Shown one piece after another: positions 41,791 to 47,104 of a stretch of 47,104 nt of DNA. The stretch spans positions 48,293 to 95,396 of the forward strand of contig VRUH01000014.1 of NCBI GenBank assembly GCA_019456185.1, read 5' to 3'. The stretch comes from Candidatus Glassbacteria bacterium. Lineage in GTDB: Bacteria; Gemmatimonadota; Glassbacteria; GWA2-58-10. How positions within the stretch are numbered: position 1 is the stretch's first letter; each line of letters starts with the position of its first letter. The notes under the pieces were generated by a model. The model worked only from the letters and a program-made list of their open reading frames with translations. It was not told the DNA's origin and did no database searches. The position numbers and the translations under genes are program-made.

Positions 41791-43988
41791 TTTTTTTCGC
41801 TCCTTCTGTTTCTCCTGCCACGTCTATTCTGGCTTGCTTTCGGCCGCGCCCCGTTCTCCAGCAGTACGGCGGGCAGAAAATCTATCCGCCGTCGTTCCGG
41901 ATCGGACTCCACGAGCACGACTTCAAGTGTCTGGCCGAGGCGGAAAATCCTGCCTGATTTTTTCCCGACAAGCGCGGCTTCCTCGCTAGAGAGTTCGTAG
42001 AAATCGTCCTCCATCCGGCCGGCGTAAACGTAGCCCTCAACGTAGACATTCTTCAGCCGGACCCTGAACCCGTTCGACTTGACCGCGGTGATCAGGGCGT
42101 CGAATTTCTCACCCTCGTGGCGCTGCATAAACCGCGCCTCCACCCGGTCGTCGCTCTCCCGCTCCGCCGACTCGATCATCTGCTCGCGGCTGCTGCAGTG
42201 GACCGCGATCTCGGCCAGCGAGCTGACGCTCAGCAGGTCTTCCGGATGCTGGGTGCCCTCGCGCTCCTCGGCGATCAGGTACTTGAGCAGCCGGTGGATC
42301 ACCAGGTCCGGATAGCGGCGTATCGGCGAGGTAAAATGTGTGTAGCTCTCGCTGGCCAGGCCGAAATGCCCCCGGTTCTCGACACTGTACAACGCGCGCT
42401 TCATCGACTGGACCACGATCAGCGAGGCCAGCTCCCCCAGCCCCAGTTCCTCCGCCCTCTCGATCACGGCCGAATACGCCGCCGGCGACAGCTTGTCGGC
42501 GTCGGCGGGAATCTCCAGCGACCTGTCGATAGTCCGCAGTTTGAAATTCACGTTATCCACGCCTTCAGGGTCGGGCGGCTCGTGGATTCTATAAAGCGTC
42601 GGCAGCTTGCGCTCGGTCAGCCTTCCAGCCACAAGCTCGTTGGCCGTGATCATGAACTCTTCCACCAGACGGTGGCTGTCCAGGCGCGGCTTGCGGATTA
42701 TTTCCACGGGTTTGCCCGCGGCTGAGCGCAGAACCAGCGGCTCCGGCAGATCGAAATCCATCCGTCCGCTGTCGGCGCGCAGTTCTATCCGCTTCTTGCT
42801 CAGATCGGCCAGCGATTTAACCGCCCTCACGGTGGTCTCGCTGAAATTTCCCGCCCCGGCTTCCATTTCGATTATCTGCTGGGCCTGTTCGTAATCGAGA
42901 CGTTTATCGCTGCGGATTACCGACGGCGTCAGCCGGTGGCCCACGATCCGTCCCCGTGAGTCCAGACGGATCATCACGGACATCACGAACCGGTCCTTAC
43001 CCTCCACCAGCGAACAGACTCCCGAGCTGAGGTCCTCCGGCAGCATCGGCACGTAGGCCTCGTGGAGGTAGATACTGGTGGCCCGCTCGCGGGCTTCCTC
43101 GTCGAGCGAGCTGCCGGGCAGCACGTAGTGGCTGACATCGGCGATATGCACGCCCACTTCCGCGCCGCCCTCAGGCAGCGGACGCCAGCTCAGCGCATCG
43201 TCGAAATCCGCGGCGTCGACCGGATCGATTGTAAATGTGTCGAGGTGACGGTAATCGCTGCGGCCCTCGAACAACTGCTCCGACGGCTCGACAGCCAGCC
43301 TTGCGGCCTCCCTGAGCAATACGGCGGGGAACTTTTCGGGGAATTCGTACTTGAGGATTATCTCTTCGTCCGGCGGACTGTCCGGCCGGTCGAGAACCCT
43401 GAGGACTTTGCCCAGCGGCTTACAGCTGCCGTCGCCCCAGTCGAAAATCTCGACCATGACCTTCTGGCCGTTTTTCAGCCGGCTGGTTTCCTCAGCCGGG
43501 ATCAGGATTTCGGTGGTTATACTCTCTTCATTGGGCAGCAGCCGCGAAAACTTTGAACGTTTCTGCAACTCGCCCACGAACCTTCGCCTGGCGCGGCCGG
43601 TTATCCGCCGCACCTCGCCCTCGGGCTTGTCCCCCCGCGAGCGGCCGGTGACCTCCACCTCCACCTTGTCCCCATCGAACGCGCCGCCGAGACTGTGTCC
43701 CGGCACAAATACGTCATCGCCGCCGGAATCGGGGATTAAAAAGCCGAACCCGCGCCTGACGATCTGCATTCTGCCCGATACGGTTTCTCCGCCTCCGGGC
43801 AGCGCGAACGCGTTCTTTTTCACCCTGTTCAGCAGGCCCTCATCGGCAAGCTCCTGAAGGACCTGCTTGAGCACAGGATAATCTTTATGCTTGACGCCCA
43901 GGTCACTGGCGATCTGTTTTGCCTTTACCGGCGAACCGTGTTCCGCTTGCTCAAAATACTTCCGCAGAGCTTTCTTACTGATACCCAT
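41787..43988 (-). CDS. rnr: Ribonuclease R (3'-5' exoribonuclease)
   Basis: 733 residues. Domain order: N-terminal winged helix (about 1-65), two cold-shock domains (about 70-225), RNB catalytic domain (about 250-575) with the Asp cluster TIDPVDAADFDDALSW, the HIADVSHYV motif and the YTHFTSPIRRYPDL signature, then an S1 domain (about 640-705) and a basic tail (RRGRRNRRSEKK). RNase R degrades structured RNA and rRNA in the cytoplasm and needs two metal ions. It starts at ATG 43988. The gene downstream overlaps it by four bases. Confidence 0.97.
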   Translation of the reverse strand: MGISKKALRKYFEQAEHGSPVKAKQIASDLGVKHKDYPVLKQVLQELADEGLLNRVKKNAFALPGGGETVSGRMQIVRRGFGFLIPDSGGDDVFVPGHSLGGAFDGDKVEVEVTGRSRGDKPEGEVRRITGRARRRFVGELQKRSKFSRLLPNEESITTEILIPAEETSRLKNGQKVMVEIFDWGDGSCKPLGKVLRVLDRPDSPPDEEIILKYEFPEKFPAVLLREAARLAVEPSEQLFEGRSDYRHLDTFTIDPVDAADFDDALSWRPLPEGGAEVGVHIADVSHYVLPGSSLDEEARERATSIYLHEAYVPMLPEDLSSGVCSLVEGKDRFVMSVMIRLDSRGRIVGHRLTPSVIRSDKRLDYEQAQQIIEMEAGAGNFSETTVRAVKSLADLSKKRIELRADSGRMDFDLPEPLVLRSAAGKPVEIIRKPRLDSHRLVEEFMITANELVAGRLTERKLPTLYRIHEPPDPEGVDNVNFKLRTIDRSLEIPADADKLSPAAYSAVIERAEELGLGELASLIVVQSMKRALYSVENRGHFGLASESYTHFTSPIRRYPDLVIHRLLKYLIAEEREGTQHPEDLLSVSSLAEIAVHCSSREQMIESAERESDDRVEARFMQRHEGEKFDALITAVKSNGFRVRLKNVYVEGYVYAGRMEDDFYELSSEEAALVGKKSGRIFRLGQTLEVVLVESDPERRRIDFLPAVLLENGARPKASQNRRGRRNRRSEKK

Positions 43989-44317
43989 TTAACTTCTTTA
44001 CTCCCCCGGCCGCACCCATCATCAACACCGGACCGGCCGTTTCAAAATCTCGCTTCCGTACAAGGCCCGGTGGCTGTAATCAGGCTGCGGAGCGTAACAA
44101 TACTTCCGTCCGGCGCTCCCGCGCCCGCCCGGCCCACTTGCCGGGATCCGAAAGTGCCACTTATAATTCGGCCCCCGAAACTTGCGTAACGGAGGCCCCC
44201 ATATATTTTAATCAATTGGGACCGAAATGTCCAATCCGAATTTTAAAAACCTGAAATCCGCTGAGGGCGCCACTGTGCCCTCCGCTGCACCGGGAACGAT
44301 GAGGAGAGGAGAGTACG
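43989..44317. other. Divergent intergenic region (rnr / thiamine-binding-type gene)
   Basis: 329 bases without a gene. It contains a plausible plus-strand promoter (44138-44167) and a leader hairpin GAGGGC/GCCCTC (44263-44282). A plus-strand reading frame from 44227 has no ribosome binding site and overlaps the real gene in another frame. Confidence 0.5.
44138..44167 (+). promoter_or_regulatory. Sigma-70-type promoter of the thiamine-binding-type gene
   Basis: TTGCCG (44138-44143), an 18-base spacer and a perfect TATAAT (44162-44167), giving a leader of about 140 nt. Confidence 0.45.
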
Positions 44318-44623
44318 ATGCTGGCACAGATAAGCATGTTTCCGCTGGGAAAAGCGAGCGGTTTGAGCGAGGACGTGGCCGGAGTGATCGAAATGATCGA
44401 GCAGAGCGGCCTGCCCTACCAGTTGACCAGCATGGGTACGCTGATCGAGGGCGAATGGGACGAGGTTATCGAACTGATCGGGCGCTGCCGCAAACGCCTG
44501 CTGGAAAAACACGAGCGGATTTACCTGGTGATGAAAGTGGATGACCAGAAAGGGGTAACCGGCAAGCTGCGCGGCAAGATCAGCTCGGTGGAAAAACGAC
44601 TGGGACACGAGGTCAGCAAGTAG
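44318..44623 (+). CDS. MTH1187/YkoF-like small protein (thiamine-binding family, DUF77)
   Basis: 101 residues. The layout MLAQISMFPLG, then VAGVIEMIEQSGLPYQLTSMGTLIEGEWDEVIELIGRCRKRL and IYLVMKVDDQKG, matches the MTH1187/YkoF family. These small ferredoxin-like-fold proteins bind thiamine or related pyrimidines, or act in unknown roles. GAGGAGAGGAGAG gives an excellent ribosome binding site before the ATG. No TPP riboswitch was recognised in the leader, and no thi gene is adjacent. Confidence 0.85.
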   Translation: MLAQISMFPLGKASGLSEDVAGVIEMIEQSGLPYQLTSMGTLIEGEWDEVIELIGRCRKRLLEKHERIYLVMKVDDQKGVTGKLRGKISSVEKRLGHEVSK

Positions 44624-44633
44624 GATTGAGCGC

Positions 44634-46289
44634 TTATCTCAGCTTGTAGCCTGTCCGCTCGATCAGCCGCATGAAATTACCACCCAGCACAGCTTCGCGC
44701 TCGATGTCGTCCAGGTGGTCGTAGAGCACCCAGCCCAGGATCGGCGCTGGATCGCGCATGGGCGTATCGGTGCCGAACAGGATCTTCTCCACGCCGGCGT
44801 TACGGATCAGGTGGGAGATCATCCCGAAGGGTACCGAGGTGTAGTTGATCTCCAGCCAGACGTTATCGAATTCGACAGCCAGATCGGTCACCGAGTCGGC
44901 CAGACGGTGGGAGGCCCCCGCATGGGCGATCAGGAACTGCGCGCCGGGGTAGAGCGGAGCGAGCAGCCGCAGTTCTCCGGGACTTACCCCCGCCAGCGGC
45001 TCGAACCCGAAATGGCAGAGGATCGGCAGGCGGCGCCGGTCGGCCATTTTGAGCATCTCGCGGAAAGCGGGATCGGAAATCGCCCGGCGCTGGCTGGTGG
45101 GATACGGTTTGAATCCGAAAAAATCCCTGCTGACGAAACATTCCTCCACCAGCCGGTCCCAGTCCTCGGGGTAATTGGAATTGACCACCGCATAGGGCAG
45201 AATCCGTCCCGGATGGCTCTCCGCTCCATCGGCGGCCAGGAGATTGCCCTTCAGCGCATCGCCACCCTGGATTTCCCAACTGCTTACACAGAGTGATTTT
45301 ATGCCGATCCGGTCCAGGCGTCTCACGATTGAATCCGCGTCCTGGGGTCCCAGGCTCAGCCCCAGGATCCCATCGACCCCAACCGGCGCAATATGGCCGT
45401 GGCAGTCGAAAATTTCGATCCTCTCAAGCAACGGTTCGCCTCGGTCGGCGGCGGCCAGCAGAGGGGAGCGGCCGGCCTGCTCCGGCAGCGAGTGTGTCTC
45501 CGGCTGGCCCAGCAGCCCGGCCAGGTTGCCCGCTGCCACCTGCGCCCGCTCCTGCCCGGAAATATCGGCATAGGCCAGTGCGGCGCGGGCGGCTCCCGGC
45601 GCGGACACGGGCATCCCGGTGCCGAACAGCAAACGCTCCGCACCCCAGTTACGGCATATGTAAGAGATAGCCTCGAACCCCTGCATCAGCGAGGTCTCGA
45701 CCAGCACGTTTTCTACCTCGTCCAGCAGGCGGAACAGACGGGTATGGTGGGTCCAGTTTGCGCCGACAGGTACGAGCGGCAGGTCGGGATAATCGCTTGC
45801 CAGGCTGTGGATTTCAGCCAGATTCAGCGAGCGCTGCTCGTGCTGGCCCAGTTGACGGAAATTGTACCAGAACTGGTCGTAGTCCACCCACAGGGGAAGC
45901 TTCTTTTCGGCCAGAGCAGAAAGCACCCGGCTCATCCGCGGGCCGGCAAGGTCCGCTCCATGCCAGAGCGGGAACACCCGGAAGGCGCGGAAACCCAGCT
46001 CAAGCCATTCGTCCAGCTCGTCGGCCAGGTCCCGGTCCCGGCCGTAGGGCGCGGGACTGATCACGGCCTGCCCCAGCAGACGGTTCTCACCGGCAAGCTG
46101 CTCCGCCAGCTCGCGGTTGGCCCTCCTGCTGTCCAGTTCGCGGGCCGCGGCGTTGAACACCAGCGCCCGGCTGATCCGGCAGTGGTCCAACTCATCGATC
46201 AGGCCCGGCATGTCGTACGGGGCGCCGGGCAACCGGGCGCAGGCCCTGCCGAAAGTAGCGTTGGCGTCGAAATACGCCGTTTCACTCAT
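44634..46289 (-). CDS. Tandem amidohydrolase (amidohydrolase_2 type), first half degenerate
   Basis: 551 residues made of two homologous halves of about 265 residues each. The C-terminal half has an intact metal site: HGH at 297-299 (IFDCHGHIAP), a His in LCHFGFEP, IAHAGASH, and the terminal Asp in LFGTDTPMRDP. In the N-terminal half the same positions read FDANATFG (no HxH) and LFGTGMPVS (Asp lost), so that half probably does not catalyse. The family includes decarboxylases and hydrolases related to ACMSD. Start ATG at 46289 overlaps the preceding membrane-protein gene by 8 bases. AGAGGAA precedes the start. Confidence 0.85.
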   Translation of the reverse strand: MSETAYFDANATFGRACARLPGAPYDMPGLIDELDHCRISRALVFNAAARELDSRRANRELAEQLAGENRLLGQAVISPAPYGRDRDLADELDEWLELGFRAFRVFPLWHGADLAGPRMSRVLSALAEKKLPLWVDYDQFWYNFRQLGQHEQRSLNLAEIHSLASDYPDLPLVPVGANWTHHTRLFRLLDEVENVLVETSLMQGFEAISYICRNWGAERLLFGTGMPVSAPGAARAALAYADISGQERAQVAAGNLAGLLGQPETHSLPEQAGRSPLLAAADRGEPLLERIEIFDCHGHIAPVGVDGILGLSLGPQDADSIVRRLDRIGIKSLCVSSWEIQGGDALKGNLLAADGAESHPGRILPYAVVNSNYPEDWDRLVEECFVSRDFFGFKPYPTSQRRAISDPAFREMLKMADRRRLPILCHFGFEPLAGVSPGELRLLAPLYPGAQFLIAHAGASHRLADSVTDLAVEFDNVWLEINYTSVPFGMISHLIRNAGVEKILFGTDTPMRDPAPILGWVLYDHLDDIEREAVLGGNFMRLIERTGYKLR

Positions 46290-46980
46290 CGGTTGATTCC
46301 TCTAGATTCGCAGTTCTGAGCAGGCTGCGCATCAGGGCGAAAAACCCGGCGGCGATCCCGACGATCAGGAATTCCCAGCGGTAGGGCTCGGGCATCGCGC
46401 GGCCGAAACCGGCGTCAAGGTCAACCGTGTACGACAGCAGAATCAGCCAGACTCCGCCGCAGGCAATAATCCATTCCCGCCAGTTGGGACGGAACACTCC
46501 GCCCATGTTCAGCCGCTTGAAAATAATCAGCGAGCCGGTAAGCAGTGACAGGGAAACCAGCAGCGGCGACAGCACCGGCCCGATCCACGGCAGCGGAATC
46601 AGGAACAGGACGTCCCAGGTGAGCAGGCTGGACGGCCAGCCCAAAATCACCTTGAGCCAGACGTAATAGAAAATATCCCAGAGAGCGAACGCGAAACAGA
46701 ACAGGGCGAACCGCTCGGCCAGCCTCCGCCCGGCGAACCAGCTCGCCGCACTCAGCAGCACGATTGTGCTTAACTCCCGGCCGATTTCGACAACCAGGAT
46801 CTGCCCGTCGATAGGAACCAGCGGGAAGGCGAAACCTCCGGGGTAGTAAATTTTCCTCAGGTAGACCACGATCGCCGCTTCCATGTAGGCCATCGCCACG
46901 GCGAACACGGCCATCGCCGCCAGGGCCAGCGGGCGGCCTCCGGGGGGAGTTCCACTCAGGTCTGGCAGGTGATGCTTCAC
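46282..46980 (-). CDS. Multi-pass membrane protein of unknown function
   Basis: 232 residues with about six membrane helices, such as LALAAMAVFAVAMAYMEAAIVVYL, LFCFAFALWDIFYYVWLKVIL and FLIVGIAAGFFALM. Charged or conserved-looking residues (YMEAAIVVYLRKIYY, GRELSTI) lie near the membrane. No known family is recognised. It begins with GTG at 46980, with GGGAG about eight bases upstream. It is translationally coupled to the tandem amidohydrolase by an 8-base overlap, suggesting that the two proteins work together (inference). Confidence 0.8.
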   Translation of the reverse strand: MKHHLPDLSGTPPGGRPLALAAMAVFAVAMAYMEAAIVVYLRKIYYPGGFAFPLVPIDGQILVVEIGRELSTIVLLSAASWFAGRRLAERFALFCFAFALWDIFYYVWLKVILGWPSSLLTWDVLFLIPLPWIGPVLSPLLVSLSLLTGSLIIFKRLNMGGVFRPNWREWIIACGGVWLILLSYTVDLDAGFGRAMPEPYRWEFLIVGIAAGFFALMRSLLRTANLEESTDE

Positions 46981-47104
46981 GCTCGACGCTCCCGTGGATT
47001 CACTAGAGGTTATTTCAAAACCCTAATTCAGTACTGTCCGGTTAAAATTTGAGGGACAGAGCTAATTGAGGTTGATTGGGTTTCAGTAATTTAAGTTTTT
47101 CGAA
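46981..47104. other. Right edge, nothing identified
   Basis: 124 A/T-rich bases upstream of the membrane-protein gene, presumably containing its promoter. No gene is visible. Confidence 0.4.

Noticed and set aside
44227-44317. Possible cobalamin or TPP riboswitch upstream of the thiamine-binding-type gene (GCCACTGTG string)
   Set aside because: The remaining conserved boxes of either riboswitch are absent; only a small GAGGGC/GCCCTC hairpin is present.

Overview
The window looks like a chromosomal segment of a free-living, diderm (Gram-negative), probably uncultivated bacterium of the FCB/Bacteroidota-like sphere. This is an inference from gene content. The MurE carries the meso-diaminopimelate signature, and there are outer-membrane beta-barrels, several lipobox or signal-peptide proteins, a GWxTD-domain protein, a DUF4091/GH123-like protein and a family often mislabelled asparagine synthetase B. 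Most of the window is GC-rich. Two stretches (about 1.0-4.0 kb and 5.0-6.0 kb) are visibly A/T-richer and hold orphan genes. No CRISPR array, transposase, integrase, phage gene or rRNA was seen. The only RNA gene recognised is a tRNA-Ala(GGC).

Layout, left part. The window opens inside an alanine/glycine:Na+ symporter. Two exported orphan proteins, a secreted esterase and a small membrane protein follow, then tRNA-Ala, a GWxTD protein, a family 2 glycosyltransferase and mtnA. Next come a periplasmic octaheme hydroxylamine-oxidoreductase-like cytochrome with an alginate-export-type porin (9.3-12.0 kb), a eukaryote-like citrate synthase, a dihydroorotate-dehydrogenase-like flavoprotein, a GH123-like protein, an M48 lipoprotein protease, a methyltransferase, an HDOD protein, an MFS transporter, an OYE-family flavin oxidoreductase and an Fe-S aldo/keto reductase.

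Middle part (23.7-36.8 kb) is centred on the cell envelope. A rightward unit starts with a murG whose product carries an additional HEAT-like C-terminal half. It continues with mraY (4-nt overlap), a polysaccharide/lipid flippase, a secreted esterase and a beta-helix lipoprotein, and ends at a strong bidirectional terminator. Facing it is a leftward four-gene unit: rhodanese-MauE fusion, TPR protein, GATase-like secreted protein, murE. Thus three peptidoglycan-precursor genes lie here outside a classical dcw cluster. A perfect 24-bp inverted repeat sits between the two units.

Right part. A leftward ECF sigma / anti-sigma / two Spy-CpxP-like periplasmic protein operon suggests an envelope-stress response. 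Then come a membrane-anchored gluzincin peptidase, rpsT (divergent), RNase R with a translationally coupled unknown gene, a thiamine-binding-type small protein, and a tandem amidohydrolase with a degenerate first half coupled to a multi-pass membrane protein.

The features I find most worth following are the MurG-HEAT fusion with its adjacent flippase, the rhodanese-MauE/TPR/GATase-like/murE operon, the octaheme cytochrome-porin pair without a quinol dehydrogenase, the half-degenerate amidohydrolase fusion and the long inverted repeat. Many genes appear to start with TTG or GTG; where a Shine-Dalgarno sequence decided the start I say so.
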